A stretch of 64,000 nt of DNA, from contig CASEFX010000034.1 of NCBI GenBank assembly GCA_949287305.1, positions 310,001 through 374,000 of the forward strand. Reading direction: 5' to 3'. The DNA is from an uncultured Sutterella sp. GTDB taxonomy: Bacteria > Pseudomonadota > Gammaproteobacteria > Burkholderiales > Burkholderiaceae_F. Below, one piece after another: positions 26,968 through 36,337 of this stretch. The notes below the pieces were generated by a model. The model saw only the letters and a program-made list of their open reading frames with translations. It was not told the DNA's origin and made no database searches. How positions within the stretch are numbered: position 1 is the stretch's first letter; each line of letters starts with the position of its first letter. The translations under genes were made by a program, and so were the position numbers.

Positions 26968-28032
26968 ATGAAAGATTTCGCCGCCTACGACAATTCGCCG
27001 AGAACGGACCGGACGGTGCATCCCGCGGAGGGGACGCTCGCCGCGGCGGCGCTTGCGCGAAAACTCCCCAAAACGCTTTCGCTCGGGACGGTCGGCTGGT
27101 ACCACCCTTCCTGGCGGGGAACGGTCTACGACCGCTTTACGGGGGAGCGCCCAGACTGGTTCCAGACCTACGCCGCTTATGCAGCGCATCCGCTCTTTCG
27201 CACGACGGAATGGGTGCTCCCGCGCAAACGTCGAACGGACGAGCGCGACTGGCAGCGAATCGCCCTTTTGACGCCTCCCGACTTTTCCCCGTTCATCCGC
27301 CTTTCGGGGCGCGTAACGGATCCCGTGCTTCGGCAGCGCCGCGGCGAGGCGGCGGGCGAGAACCCTGAGTTTCTCTCGATCGAACTCGTGCGCGAACTCG
27401 TGACGGAGCCGATCGCCAAACATTTCGGCGCGAATCCCCCGGGCGTGCTTCTTGACCTTCTCGCCGATCCGAGACGGGGCGCCTATCGTCCGGCGGAGCG
27501 CAAGGCCTTTTACGAGAGGCTCGAAGTCTTTCTCGCGCGCTGGCGCGAGGAGACCGAGGCACCGCTCTACGTGAACGTGCGCACGCCTCTTCTTCAGACG
27601 CCCGCCTTCATGAAGCTGCTGCTAAAGAGCGGGGCGTATTCCACCCTCACGCTCACGTCGGGAGGCGCGAGCCTCTCGGCGCAGCTGCGCTCGCTTGCCT
27701 GGTACGAGGAAGCGGCGGGAGAGGCCGCCCTTCGCACGCCCTTGATTCTTCGCTGGCTCGCGCCGCAGGTGCCGACGCACTTTCGAGGCGAGCAGGCGCA
27801 GCGGGATCCCGTCACGACGACGCGTCTCGCGTACGCCGCGGCGCACGCCCTGAACGCGGGACGCAGGGTCGTCTTTCTCGCCGACGAAAAGGCGGAGGGA
27901 GACGCCCCCGGGACGGTCATGCGCTTCGCCGAATCCGTGGCGGAGCGCCTTCGCAAGATGCGCGAGGAGGCGGAGCGGGAAAAGCGCAACGCTCCGCCCG
28001 AACTTCCGCCCCTTCAACCGAGTCAGAAATAA
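26968..28032 (+). CDS. DUF72 (YecE-like) family protein
   Basis: A 354-residue protein of the DUF72 TIM-barrel family, whose function is unknown. The start of the fold is visible at residues 35-52, LSLGTVGWYHPSWRGTVY, equivalent to the GtsGWxYxxWxxxFYP motif. The usual family length is 240-300, so this one is long. It has a 30-residue N-terminal extension, and a charged Glu/Lys/Arg helix and proline-rich tail at the C-terminus (residues 315-354). The tail overlaps the convergent nitroreductase-like gene by 10 bp. Confidence 0.8.
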   Translation: MKDFAAYDNSPRTDRTVHPAEGTLAAAALARKLPKTLSLGTVGWYHPSWRGTVYDRFTGERPDWFQTYAAYAAHPLFRTTEWVLPRKRRTDERDWQRIALLTPPDFSPFIRLSGRVTDPVLRQRRGEAAGENPEFLSIELVRELVTEPIAKHFGANPPGVLLDLLADPRRGAYRPAERKAFYERLEVFLARWREETEAPLYVNVRTPLLQTPAFMKLLLKSGAYSTLTLTSGGASLSAQLRSLAWYEEAAGEAALRTPLILRWLAPQVPTHFRGEQAQRDPVTTTRLAYAAAHALNAGRRVVFLADEKAEGDAPGTVMRFAESVAERLRKMREEAEREKRNAPPELPPLQPSQK

Positions 28033-28556
28033 GTCGACTCGACGGTCTTTCGCTCGCTTTTCTTCGCGTCCGCAACGGGGCGGCCGCAAAGAACGAAGCA
28101 AAGCAGCGTTTCGTTTTCCGGATCGTAGAGTCCGCCAGGCTGACGGAAGTCCTTTCCGGACACGGTCTTGGCGGCGTAGCCCGCGAGATGCAGAGCGTCG
28201 AGCAGGCGCATGAGGGCGGCGCCCGCCGAAAGAAGCCGTTCGTCTCGGTCGCGGCGGGGCGCGTCCTTCATTTCGCGCAGAATGAGCGCGAGGCAGCCCG
28301 AGCCCTTCTTCACCTTTTTCACGGCCTTTTCCCGCGCTGCCTCATCGGAGCCCTCGGGGAGTTCCGCGAGGAACACTTCGCCGAGCGCTTCGCGGTCTTC
28401 GCAGATCACGACGCGGAAGGGATAGGCGTCGTCGTGGCAGGGAGCGTTCTCAAGAAAGCGAAGGATTGCCTGCCATTCTTCCCGATCGGGAGCGGGGCCC
28501 GTCAGATATTTGGGCCCGAGCGAGGCGCGGGTCAGCAGTGCCGAGTCTTCGGACAT
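28023..28556 (-). CDS. Nitroreductase-like flavoprotein (YdjA type)
   Basis: A 177-residue member of the nitroreductase fold. The N-terminus LLTRASLGPKYLTGPAPDREEW with ILRFLENAPCHDDAYPFRVVI fits the pattern RxSxxxLxxPxP...ILxxAxxAPxxxxxxPwRF of YdjA-like enzymes. The later GAALMRLLDALHLAGYAAK is the helix that packs on FMN. It is short, as YdjA is, and the CFVLCGRP end segment fits. The ATG at 28556 (MSEDSALLT) is favoured over 28571. The substrate is unknown. Confidence 0.75.
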   Translation of the reverse strand: MSEDSALLTRASLGPKYLTGPAPDREEWQAILRFLENAPCHDDAYPFRVVICEDREALGEVFLAELPEGSDEAAREKAVKKVKKGSGCLALILREMKDAPRRDRDERLLSAGAALMRLLDALHLAGYAAKTVSGKDFRQPGGLYDPENETLLCFVLCGRPVADAKKSERKTVESTYF

Positions 28557-28668
28557 GGGTTTTCTCCTCAAATGGTGTTTTGACGTCCCGCGGGGGAGGC
28601 GTCCGAGTGTCTACAATACGTCATTCGCACGGGCGTTGCCCGATTCTCCATTTTTACTCTTCTGCACC

Positions 28669-29304
28669 ATGAAGCGCATCTGGGATATTTCACCCGCGGT
28701 CGGCGTCACGAGTCCCGTTTTTCCGGGGGACGCACCCTTTACGATCGATTGGTCGGCCCGCGTCTCCGAGGGAGACTTCGCCAACGTGTCGATCCTGCGG
28801 TTTTCGCCCCACATCGGGGCGCACGTCGACAGTCCCATGCATTTGGATTCCGCCGCGCCTGACGTGGCGGGACTGAAGCTTGAGACCTTCATCGGGCGAT
28901 GCCGCGTGGTGGATCTTTCGCAAAACGGAAAGACGGGAGAAATCGGTCCCGACGAGTTTCCGCTTCGAAATCTCCCGACGCGGGTGCTCGTCAAGACGCG
29001 CGCGAAGCGCGTCGACGGCTGGTCCACCGACTACCGTCCGATTTCGCCCGCGCTCATGCGGCGGATCATCGACGCGGGCGTCGTGCTCTTGGGCGTCGAC
29101 GTGCCGAGCGTGGATCCCGCGGAGAGCACCGTTCTTCCCTCGCACCGCATTGCGCTCGCGCACAACCGCGTGCTGATGGAGAACCTCGATTTGTCGGAAG
29201 TCCCTGCGGGCGACTACGAACTGATCGCTCTTCCGCTCCGCCTTTCGGGCGCGGAAGCGAGTCCCGTGCGCGCCGTGCTTCGTTCTCTCACCGTAGGTCG
29301 ATAA
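28669..29304 (+). CDS. Cyclase/kynurenine formamidase-like metal hydrolase
   Basis: A 211-residue protein of the KynB/cyclase family. It opens KRIWDISPAVGVTSPVFPGD and carries the metal motif HIGAHVDSPMH (HxGxHxDxPxH, residues 44-54), with later conserved GVDVPSVDP and HRIALAHNRVLMENL. These are the hallmarks of bacterial kynurenine formamidase, but no other tryptophan-catabolism gene is nearby, so the substrate could differ. Its stop overlaps the ATG of the thioesterase gene by one base, implying a two-gene operon. Confidence 0.85.
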   Translation: MKRIWDISPAVGVTSPVFPGDAPFTIDWSARVSEGDFANVSILRFSPHIGAHVDSPMHLDSAAPDVAGLKLETFIGRCRVVDLSQNGKTGEIGPDEFPLRNLPTRVLVKTRAKRVDGWSTDYRPISPALMRRIIDAGVVLLGVDVPSVDPAESTVLPSHRIALAHNRVLMENLDLSEVPAGDYELIALPLRLSGAEASPVRAVLRSLTVGR

Positions 29305-29753
29305 TGTCTCAGAAATACGTTCAGCCCCTTCGCATCCGCTTCAGTCACTGCGATCCCGCGGGGATCGTCTATCACCCGCACTACTTCACGATCCTCAACA
29401 ACCTGATGGAGGACTTCTGGCGGGACGTTCTGGGCTACGGCTATGAAGGGATGACCGAGCGCCGCATGGGCTTTCCGGTGGTGGGCGTGCACGTGGACTT
29501 CTGTTATCCGAGCCGCGTGGGCGACGAATGCGTGATGAAGTGCTGGATCGAACATCTCGGCACCTCGTCGATCCGCTTTGCGATGACGATCGAAGGCGTC
29601 GACGGTACGCTTCGTCTGCAGGGCACCGAAACCGTGGTGTGCGTGAAGCCCGCGGGCGACGGGGAGGGGCTCGAGAGCCTTCCCTTCTCGGAAGAAACCC
29701 GCGCGAAGCTTCTGCCTTACTTCATCGATTCGAAACTTTCGGTTCGCGCCTGA
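29304..29753 (+). CDS. 4-Hydroxybenzoyl-CoA-type thioesterase (hotdog fold)
   Basis: A 149-residue acyl-CoA thioesterase. The active-site segment RIRFSHCDPAGIVYHPHYFT has the Asp and the D-P-A-G-I-V-Y pattern of the 4HBT/YbgC family. The length is typical. It is translationally coupled to the formamidase-like gene, and its 3' end overlaps the 3' end of murI on the other strand by 37 bp. The physiological thioester is not evident. Confidence 0.88.
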   Translation: MSQKYVQPLRIRFSHCDPAGIVYHPHYFTILNNLMEDFWRDVLGYGYEGMTERRMGFPVVGVHVDFCYPSRVGDECVMKCWIEHLGTSSIRFAMTIEGVDGTLRLQGTETVVCVKPAGDGEGLESLPFSEETRAKLLPYFIDSKLSVRA

Positions 29754-30544
29754 AAATCTTCGCCGAGCGCCTCAAGACGCGCGTCCTCGCCGGCAAGAAG
29801 CCGAAGGACCGCCGCTCGGCGCTCGTTGGCGCCCGTCGTGAAAAAACGATGCTCGGGCGAGAGACCGTCCGAGAGCGCGTCGTGGGCCGCAAGTCTACGT
29901 TCCAACTGCCGTACGACGGCGGGCGCGGGGTCGATGAGTTCGACCCCGGGGCCGGCGACTTCGTGCAATACATCCGACAAGAAGGGATAGTGCGTACAGC
30001 CGAGCACGAGCCGGTCGGCCTGCGCTTCGACGAGGGGCGCGACGTAGCGTCTCGCAAGTTCCACCGTTTCGGGCGCATGAAAGGCGCCCTTTTCCACGCA
30101 GTCCATGAGACCGGGGCAGGGCTGATCCAATACCTTCACGTCGGCGGGCGCGAGCGTCTTCAGATGTCGGTACTTGGCGCTTCGGATGGTCTTGGTGGTG
30201 GCGAGCACCCCGATCACCTTCGTCTTCGTTTCGCGGCAGCCCGGGAGCACCGCGGGCTCGATTCCGATCACGGGAATCGAAAGGCGTTCGCGAAGCACCG
30301 CCGCGCCGACGGCGGTCGCCGTGTTGCAGGCGAGCACGATCGTCTTGACGTTTCGGGAGAGAAGAAACCTGACGAGCCCGTCGAGCCGCTCGAGAATGTA
30401 TTCGTCCGAGCGGTCGCCCCAAGGGGCGCCCGCACAGTCGGCGGCAAAGACCGTGGATTCACCCGGGAGGAGTTTTCTCAACGCCGCGTAGACGGAGAGT
30501 CCCCCGAAGCCCGAATCCAAAATCCCGACGGGGGCTCGGTTCAC
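29717..30544 (-). CDS. murI: Glutamate racemase
   Basis: Makes D-glutamate for peptidoglycan. The 275-residue length is normal. Both catalytic cysteines are in context: VLACNTATAVGA (about residue 73) and VLGCTHYPFL (about 184). The start VGILDSGFGGLSVY is typical. A GTG start at 30544 is chosen because it overlaps the stop of the upstream ArsC-like gene (GTGA). It is the last gene of the purE-purK-sua5-arsC-murI run. Confidence 0.96.
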   Translation of the reverse strand: MNRAPVGILDSGFGGLSVYAALRKLLPGESTVFAADCAGAPWGDRSDEYILERLDGLVRFLLSRNVKTIVLACNTATAVGAAVLRERLSIPVIGIEPAVLPGCRETKTKVIGVLATTKTIRSAKYRHLKTLAPADVKVLDQPCPGLMDCVEKGAFHAPETVELARRYVAPLVEAQADRLVLGCTHYPFLSDVLHEVAGPGVELIDPAPAVVRQLERRLAAHDALSDGLSPEHRFFTTGANERRAAVLRLLAGEDARLEALGEDFQARTESFESMK

Positions 30545-30891
30545 GAGCGCACCTCCGCGGTCAACACCGCGTCGAGCCCCGTCGTGACGCGGCCGCTGGG
30601 CCACTCGACGATCGGGCGCTTGATGAGCGTGGGCTTTTCGAGAAGCAGAGTGCGAAGCGTGTCGGTGTTCTCCGCCGCGAGTTTTTCTTCGGGCGTGAGC
30701 GTGCGCCAGGAGGTGCCGCGGCGGTTGACGAGCGTCTCCGCCCCCACGGCCGCGAGCCAGGCGTCGATTTTGTCCTGCGTGAGCGGCGTCTTTCGGAAAT
30801 TCACGAATTCGTGTTCGATTCCCGCATTGTCGAGGTGGGCGAGCGCCTTTTTGACGCTCTGGCAATTGGGAATGCCGTAGACCTTGAGCAT
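30541..30891 (-). CDS. ArsC/Spx-family thioredoxin-fold protein (YffB-like)
   Basis: A 116-residue protein of the arsenate reductase-related ArsC/Spx family. It begins LKVYGIPNCQSVKKALAHLD with a single N-terminal cysteine (CQS, not CXXC), then NFRKTPLTQDKIDAWLA and the C-terminal LLEKPTLIKRPIVEW, where the conserved Arg of the family lies in IKRP. The AAGGAGG site is 4-10 nt before the ATG. YffB-like proteins of this type are common beside core genes. Arsenate reduction is unproven. Confidence 0.88.
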   Translation of the reverse strand: MLKVYGIPNCQSVKKALAHLDNAGIEHEFVNFRKTPLTQDKIDAWLAAVGAETLVNRRGTSWRTLTPEEKLAAENTDTLRTLLLEKPTLIKRPIVEWPSGRVTTGLDAVLTAEVRS

Positions 30892-30914
30892 GCTTCCTCC
30901 TTGGCGATGCGAGA

Positions 30915-31904
30915 TTATGCGGCGGCGCGGCCGAGACGGTCGGCGACCGCGGCCCAGGGGCCCGTCGAGGGCGTACGGAGCGCGAGAATGCGGTCCGCTC
31001 CGGCGCGGTCGAGTTCGTGCAGGTTTTCGTAGAGCGCCCGACCGTAGGCAAGCGGATCCGATTCGGCTGCGATCGTAAAGACCGGATGAACGGGGAGGCG
31101 CGCGAGGAGTTCCGCGGGGGCCATGACGGCGATGCGCTTGTCGGCGAGTTCCGAGGCGCGTGCGAGAAGCGACGCCTCGTCGTGGAGTTCGAGCTTCGTG
31201 TGCGGAGCGTAGTGGCTCTTCAAACGCCCCGAAGCGCGCGGCGCGTTCTTTCCCGCGTCGGGGACCGCAAAGCCCAAGGTTTCCTCGAGCATTTCCCGCG
31301 TCACGACGCCGTGGCGCAGGATCGAGGGCATCCCGTCCGAGAGGTTCACCATCGTCGACTCGATCCCGAATTCGCAGGGACCGCCGTCGAGAATCATGTC
31401 GAGCTTTCCTTCGGGCTTGAGACCGAGGTCTTCGGCGACGTGCGCCGCGGTCGACGGGCTGATGCGCCCGAAGGTGTTCGCGGAAGGCGCCGTGAGGCCC
31501 TTGTGGGTTTCGCCCGCGAAGCGCTCGAGGAGCGCGTGCGCGACCGGGTGCGAGGGGCAGCGAAGCGCCACCGTGTCCTGACCGCCCGTCACGAAGGTGC
31601 CACAGCGTTCGCTCTTTTTGAGAACGATCGTAAGGGGGCCCGGCCAATAGGTCTTCACGAGAAGCCAGGCTTCGGGCGGAACGTCGACCGCCCAGAAGGG
31701 AATGGCGTCGGGACCCGCGACGTGAACGATGAGCGGGTGATCCGCAGGTCGCCCCTTGGCGGCGTACGTGGCGAGCACCGCCTCGCGGTTGTCCGCGTCG
31801 GCGGCGAGCCCGTAGACGGTTTCGGTCGGAATGGCGACGAGGCCGCCCTCGGAGAGAATGCGGGCGGCCTTTTCGACGGCTTCAAAATCCACAGATTGCG
31901 TCAT
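30915..31904 (-). CDS. L-threonylcarbamoyladenylate synthase (Sua5 form)
   Basis: A 329-residue enzyme that makes threonylcarbamoyl-AMP for the t6A37 modification of tRNA. The YrdC domain (residues 1-205) starts GGLVAIPTETVYGLAADADN and includes KGRPADHPLIVHV, VALRCPSHPVAHALL and TAPSANTFGRISPS. The extra C-terminal Sua5 domain (from about 235) makes it the long form rather than short TsaC. It sits 12 bp downstream of purK. TsaE, needed later in the same pathway, is at 38.5 kb. Confidence 0.95.
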   Translation of the reverse strand: MTQSVDFEAVEKAARILSEGGLVAIPTETVYGLAADADNREAVLATYAAKGRPADHPLIVHVAGPDAIPFWAVDVPPEAWLLVKTYWPGPLTIVLKKSERCGTFVTGGQDTVALRCPSHPVAHALLERFAGETHKGLTAPSANTFGRISPSTAAHVAEDLGLKPEGKLDMILDGGPCEFGIESTMVNLSDGMPSILRHGVVTREMLEETLGFAVPDAGKNAPRASGRLKSHYAPHTKLELHDEASLLARASELADKRIAVMAPAELLARLPVHPVFTIAAESDPLAYGRALYENLHELDRAGADRILALRTPSTGPWAAVADRLGRAAA

Positions 31905-31916
31905 GGAAAGGAAAGT

Positions 31917-33083
31917 TCAAACCGGTTCGGGAAGGTTCAGAATGCGGGCGACCGCACGGGCGCGCTCGAGCGCTTCGTCGCGCGTGGCGCCGAGGACCGT
32001 GACGTGCCCCATCTTGCGGGCGCGGCGCGGTTCGGCCTTGCCGTAGAGATGAAGCTTGGCGCCCTGAACGGCGAGGACTGAAGCCCAGTCGGGGGAGCGA
32101 AGCTTCCCTTCTTCGTCAAACCAGAGGTCGCCCAAGAGGTTGAGCATGACGGCGGGCGTGCGAAGCGACGTGTCGCCCAAGGGCAACCCCGTCATCGCGC
32201 GCACCTGTGCCTCGTACTGGCTCGTCGTGCAGGCTTCGATCGTGGCGTGGCCCGAATTGTGGGGACGGGGCGCGAGTTCGTTCACGACGAGCGTGCCGTC
32301 CTTCAGAACGAAGAATTCGACGCAGAGAACGCCCACGTAGTTGAGGGCGAGCGCGATTTTCTCGGCGTAGCGCTTCGCTTCTTCGGCCGTTTCGTCGCTG
32401 ACGCGCGCGGGAAGAACCGAGACGGCGAGAATGCCGTTGCGGTGATGGTTTTCCGAGACGGGGAAGACGACGACTTCGCCCGAGGCGCCGCGGCAGACGA
32501 TGACGGAAATTTCGAGCGCGAGGTCGAGGCGCTTTTCGAGCACGCAGTCGACGCCGCCGAAGGTGCGGAAGGCCGCAAGGACTTCCTCGCGCGTCGTGAC
32601 GCGGGCCTGGCCCTTGCCGTCGTAGCCGAGGCGGGCCGTCTTGAGGATGCCCGGGAGCAGATCCTTCGAAACGGTTTCGGCGTCGCGTTCATTGCGCACG
32701 GCCGCGTGGGGCGCGACGGGCACGCCCGCGACGTCGCCCACAAAGGTCTTTTCGCGGTTGCGGTCCTGCGTGACAGCGACGGCCGAGGCCGGAGGCGCCG
32801 TGCGCACGCCGAGCTCGGCGAGGCGCTGGAGCGCCGGCGCGGGAACGTTTTCAAATTCGGTCGTGACGGCCTTCACGCGGCGGGCGAGCTTTTCGAGAGC
32901 GGCTTCGTCGTCGTAGGGCGCGGCGATCGCTTCGAGCGACACTTCCGCGGCGGGCGCGCTTTTGCCGGGTTCGAGCACGGCCACGTGGTAGCCCATCGTG
33001 GCGGCCGCCTGGGCGAACATGCGGCCCAACTGGCCGCCGCCCATGAGGCCGAGGGTTTCACCGGGGAGAAGAATGCGGGACAT
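31917..33083 (-). CDS. purK: N5-carboxyaminoimidazole ribonucleotide synthase
   Basis: ATP-grasp enzyme that carboxylates AIR on N5 with bicarbonate. Residues 1-25 read LPGETLGLMGGGQLGRMFAQ, the PurK signature. Later landmarks are KTARLGYDGKGQARV and ELAPRPHNSGHATIEAC. About 388 residues, as expected. The ATG at 33083 has TGAGGTG 6-12 nt upstream, and this site overlaps the purE stop, implying coupling. A GTG at 33092 would overlap the ribosome site. Confidence 0.97.
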   Translation of the reverse strand: MSRILLPGETLGLMGGGQLGRMFAQAAATMGYHVAVLEPGKSAPAAEVSLEAIAAPYDDEAALEKLARRVKAVTTEFENVPAPALQRLAELGVRTAPPASAVAVTQDRNREKTFVGDVAGVPVAPHAAVRNERDAETVSKDLLPGILKTARLGYDGKGQARVTTREEVLAAFRTFGGVDCVLEKRLDLALEISVIVCRGASGEVVVFPVSENHHRNGILAVSVLPARVSDETAEEAKRYAEKIALALNYVGVLCVEFFVLKDGTLVVNELAPRPHNSGHATIEACTTSQYEAQVRAMTGLPLGDTSLRTPAVMLNLLGDLWFDEEGKLRSPDWASVLAVQGAKLHLYGKAEPRRARKMGHVTVLGATRDEALERARAVARILNLPEPV

Positions 33084-33093
33084 GGTCGGCACC

Positions 33094-33588
33094 TCAGCGG
33101 GGAAGCGTCATGGCGCGGGCCTTGGCGTTCTGATCGCGGCGGAACTGCGCGAGCTTTTCGGCCACAGTCGCGTCCGTGACGGAGAGAATCTGCGCCGCGT
33201 AGAGGGCGGCGTTCGCAGCGCCCGCCTCGCCGATCGCGAAGGTCGCGACGGGAACGCCCTTGGGCATCTGCACGATCGAATGGAGGCTGTCGACGCCGCG
33301 CAGGTACTTGGAGGGAACCGGAACGCCGCAGACGGGGAGCGTGCACTTGGCGGCGATCATGCCCGGCAGATGGGCGGCGCCGCCCGCGCCGGCGATGATC
33401 ACCTTGAGGCCGCGGTCGCGGGCCGTTTCGGCGTATTCGAACATTTCGTCGGGCATGCGGTGGGCGCTCACGACGCGCGCTTCGAAGGGAATCCCCATCA
33501 GGTCGAGCATGTCGGCGGCGTTTTTCATCACCTCCCAGTCGGAGTTGCTGCCCATAACGATGCCGACGAGCGGAGCGGAGTGTTCCAT
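33094..33588 (-). CDS. purE: N5-carboxyaminoimidazole ribonucleotide mutase
   Basis: Moves the carboxyl group of N5-CAIR to C4. A 164-residue class I PurE with the phosphate loop [17 protein letters not shown], then [16 protein letters not shown] and the [20 protein letters not shown] segment; all are family signatures. Partner purK follows directly, so this is the two-step bacterial PurE/PurK route. Tandem hairpins separate it from purC upstream. Confidence 0.98.
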   Translation of the reverse strand: MEHSAPLVGIVMGSNSDWEVMKNAADMLDLMGIPFEARVVSAHRMPDEMFEYAETARDRGLKVIIAGAGGAAHLPGMIAAKCTLPVCGVPVPSKYLRGVDSLHSIVQMPKGVPVATFAIGEAGAANAALYAAQILSVTDATVAEKLAQFRRDQNAKARAMTLPR

Positions 33589-33629
33589 GGCGAAACCTCT
33601 TAGAGAAAAAGAAAATCAATGAAAAGGGA

Positions 33630-33716
33630 AAAACTTTCGGAAGGCGTCCGCGGGGACGCCTTTCGAAGGTTCTTCCGCACGCTAAGACGGAAACGGGGCG
33701 CACGGCGCCCCGTTTC
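33630..33716 (-). terminator. Tandem hairpins between purC and purE
   Basis: Two hairpins lie below the purC stop: arms 33690-33699/33707-33716 (GAAACGGGGC and its complement), then arms 33641-33649/33654-33662 (AAGGCGTCC and its complement). On the minus strand the second is followed a few bases later by five U. Confidence 0.65.
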
Positions 33717-33729
33717 GTGGAATCGGACC

Positions 33730-34620
33730 TTATTCGATGTCCGTGTCGGCCAAGCGGCGCAGCGCTTCGCGATACTTGTCGGCCGTCTTTTCAATGATTT
33801 CGGCCGGGGCGCGCGGCGCAGGCGGGGTCTTGTCCCAGGGCTGCGCTTCGAGCCAGTCGCGGATGAACTGCTTGTCGAAGCTCGGCGGCGACATGCCGAC
33901 TTCGTAGCTTTCGGCCGGCCAGAAGCGGCTCGAGTCCGGCGTCAGGACTTCGTCCATGAGGCGGACGTTCCCTTCGGCGTCGAGACCGAATTCGAACTTC
34001 GTGTCGGCGATGATGATGCCCTTCGTCGCGGCGTATTCGGAGGCGCGGCGATAGAGTTCGAGCGTGGCGCTGCGGATCTTGTTGGCGATATCTTCACCGT
34101 AGAGTTCGACGACGCGTTCAAACGTGATGTTTTCGTCGTGCGTGCCGACGGCGGCCTTGCCGGCCGGCGTGAAGATCGGTTCGGGGAGCTTTTCGCCCAT
34201 GCGCAGGCCTTCGGGGAGCTTGATGCCGCAGACGGCGCCCGTCTGGCAGTATTCCTTCCAGCCGCCGCCGATCAAGTAGCCGCGGGCGACGCATTCGACG
34301 AGGATGGGCTTCAGGCGCATGGCGACGACGGCGCGGCCGCGGACCTGATCGCGTTCCTCGGGCGCGACGACGCTTTCCGGATCGATACCGGTGAGGTGAT
34401 TGGGCAGAACGCCGTCGAGCTTCTTGAACCAGAAGTCGGTGATGGCGGTGAGAACCTTGCCCTTGCCGGGGATCGGGTCGTCAAGGATGACGTCGAAGGC
34501 GGAAATGCGGTCGGTGGCGATGATGAGGAGTTTGTCGTCGCCGACGGCATAGCTTTCGCGCACCTTGCCGCTGTAGACGCGGGGCAGGGACGTGATGGTC
34601 GTCTTGGAAAGACCGGTCAT
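33730..34620 (-). CDS. purC: SAICAR synthetase
   Basis: Adds aspartate to CAIR with ATP. A 296-residue PurC of the longer type. [20 protein letters not shown] is at the N-terminus, then [33 protein letters not shown], and [13 protein letters not shown] with [13 protein letters not shown]. All are PurC landmarks. The ATG at 34620 has GGGAGAG upstream; longer readings run through dgkA. It is the last gene of the minus-strand block from tsaE, with purE starting a new segment after a terminator. Confidence 0.97.
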   Translation of the reverse strand: MTGLSKTTITSLPRVYSGKVRESYAVGDDKLLIIATDRISAFDVILDDPIPGKGKVLTAITDFWFKKLDGVLPNHLTGIDPESVVAPEERDQVRGRAVVAMRLKPILVECVARGYLIGGGWKEYCQTGAVCGIKLPEGLRMGEKLPEPIFTPAGKAAVGTHDENITFERVVELYGEDIANKIRSATLELYRRASEYAATKGIIIADTKFEFGLDAEGNVRLMDEVLTPDSSRFWPAESYEVGMSPPSFDKQFIRDWLEAQPWDKTPPAPRAPAEIIEKTADKYREALRRLADTDIE

Positions 34621-34685
34621 GTGTTGCTCTCCCAGAGAGATAGTCAAATCGGACGGAGTGATTGTACCGCTTTGACGGTCCTTGC

Positions 34686-35096
34686 TCAGAGGATGAGGCC
34701 CAAAACTGCGGGAACCGCGATGAAAAGCCAGGTGAGCCCGAGAATGAGGCAGGCGATGAGGACGGCGGCGCTTCCGAGGTCCTTGGCGCGGCCGCTCAAG
34801 GGATGGAGCTCCGGCCCGATGCGGTCGACGACGGCCTCGACGGCGGAATTGAGAAGTTCCACCAGAACGAGGAGCAGAAGCGAGAGGATGAGAAGAAGCT
34901 TCTCGAGCGCCGTGACGGGGAGAAGGAGCGCCACGGGCGTCAGCACGATCGTGAGCATCGCTTCTTCGCGGAAGGCGGCTTCGTTCTGCCAGGCGGCGCG
35001 GAAGCCCTGAAGGGAATAGCCGAAGGCGTTCAAAAGGCGGCGAAGGCCCGTTTTTCCTTTGAGCGCGTTGGCGTCTTGGGGTTTTTCGTTCGTCAT
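34686..35096 (-). CDS. dgkA: Diacylglycerol kinase (DgkA type)
   Basis: A small inner-membrane enzyme (136 residues from the ATG at 35096) that phosphorylates diacylglycerol left by lipid turnover. The N-terminal helix [20 protein letters not shown] with AAFREEAML, and the active-site helix [15 protein letters not shown], are classic DgkA. Three hydrophobic helices follow the usual pattern. An upstream start at 35159 would add 21 residues that look non-coding. Confidence 0.93.
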   Translation of the reverse strand: MTNEKPQDANALKGKTGLRRLLNAFGYSLQGFRAAWQNEAAFREEAMLTIVLTPVALLLPVTALEKLLLILSLLLLVLVELLNSAVEAVVDRIGPELHPLSGRAKDLGSAAVLIACLILGLTWLFIAVPAVLGLIL

Positions 35097-35177
35097 GGAG
35101 CAAAAGACTAAACGAAAACGCGCGCTTGTGGCGTCAAGCGCGCGTCTCGGAGTTGTCACTCAATCAAATCACGTCGA

Positions 35178-36242
35178 TTAAATCACGTTCGCCTTGAGCG
35201 TGCCGTCGGCGTAGAGCGCGGCCATGCGGTCGAGCATGACGGGCTTGATCTTGGCGCCCTGGCCTTCGCAGCCGAACTCGAGGTAGCGGCGCTTGCAGAG
35301 TTCCGTGGCGGCCTTGCGGGCGACCTTGAGGAATTCGCGCGGGTCGAACTTCGAGGGATTTTCGACGAGGAAGCGGCGGACGGCGGCCGTCATGGCAAGA
35401 CGGATGTCCGTGTCGATGTTGACCTTGCGAACGCCGTGCTGGATGGCCTTCTGAATTTCTTCGACGGGCACGCCGTAGGTTTCGCGCATGTCGCCGCCGA
35501 ATTCGCGGATTTCGGCGAGGTATTCCTGCGGAACCGAGGAGGAGCCGTGCATGACGAGGTGGGTGTTCGGGAGGCGTTCGTGAATTTCACGCACGCGGTC
35601 GATCGAGAGGATTTCACCCGTGGGCTTGCGCGTGAACTTGTAGGCGCCGTGCGAAGTGCCGATGGCGATCGCGAGCGCGTCGATCTGGGTGGCCTTCACG
35701 AAGTCGGCGGCCTGATCGGGGTCCGTGAGGAGCTGTTCGCGCGTCATCTTGCTGTCGGTGCCGTGGCCGTCTTCCTTGTCGCCGCGCATCGTTTCCAAGG
35801 AGCCGAGGCAGCCGAGTTCGCCTTCGACGGAAACGCCGATGCAGTGGGCCATTTCCACGACGCGGCGCGTCACGTCGACGTTGTATTCATAGGTGGAGAT
35901 CGTCTTGCCGTCGGACATGAGCGAGCCGTCCATCATGACGGACGTGAAGCCCGAGCGCATGGCGCCCTGGCAGACGGCCGGGCTCTGACCGTGGTCCTGG
36001 TGCATGCAGACGGGAACGTCGGGATAGGCTTCGACGGCGGCGGAGATGAGGTGGCGCAGGAACTGTTCGCCGGCATACTTGCGGGCCCCGGCGGAGGCCT
36101 GCATGATGACGGGGGCGCCGACTTCGCTCGCGGCGGCCATGATGGCCTGAACCTGTTCGAGGTTGTTGACGTTGAAGGCGGGCACGCCGTAGCCGTTTTC
36201 GGCGGCGTGATCGAGCAATTGACGCATGGAAACGAGGGCCAT
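35178..36242 (-). CDS. fba: Class II fructose-bisphosphate aldolase
   Basis: Zinc-dependent aldolase of glycolysis/gluconeogenesis, 354 residues (Calvin-type subgroup length). Motifs: [19 protein letters not shown], the zinc ligands in [18 protein letters not shown], the second metal/phosphate segment [20 protein letters not shown], and [11 protein letters not shown]. Its last codons are followed by a near-copy of the same sequence (GTGATTT repeated after 14 bp), a small duplication over the stop. With fbp it supports gluconeogenesis. Confidence 0.97.
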   Translation of the reverse strand: MALVSMRQLLDHAAENGYGVPAFNVNNLEQVQAIMAAASEVGAPVIMQASAGARKYAGEQFLRHLISAAVEAYPDVPVCMHQDHGQSPAVCQGAMRSGFTSVMMDGSLMSDGKTISTYEYNVDVTRRVVEMAHCIGVSVEGELGCLGSLETMRGDKEDGHGTDSKMTREQLLTDPDQAADFVKATQIDALAIAIGTSHGAYKFTRKPTGEILSIDRVREIHERLPNTHLVMHGSSSVPQEYLAEIREFGGDMRETYGVPVEEIQKAIQHGVRKVNIDTDIRLAMTAAVRRFLVENPSKFDPREFLKVARKAATELCKRRYLEFGCEGQGAKIKPVMLDRMAALYADGTLKANVI

Positions 36243-36337
36243 GGCGGGAAACTCCGATCTAGAGAAAAGAGAAAAGGGACGGCGGGACGCCGTCCTGTTG
36301 TTAGTTCGAATTGTATAGGGAAAAAGAAGGGCTTGCG

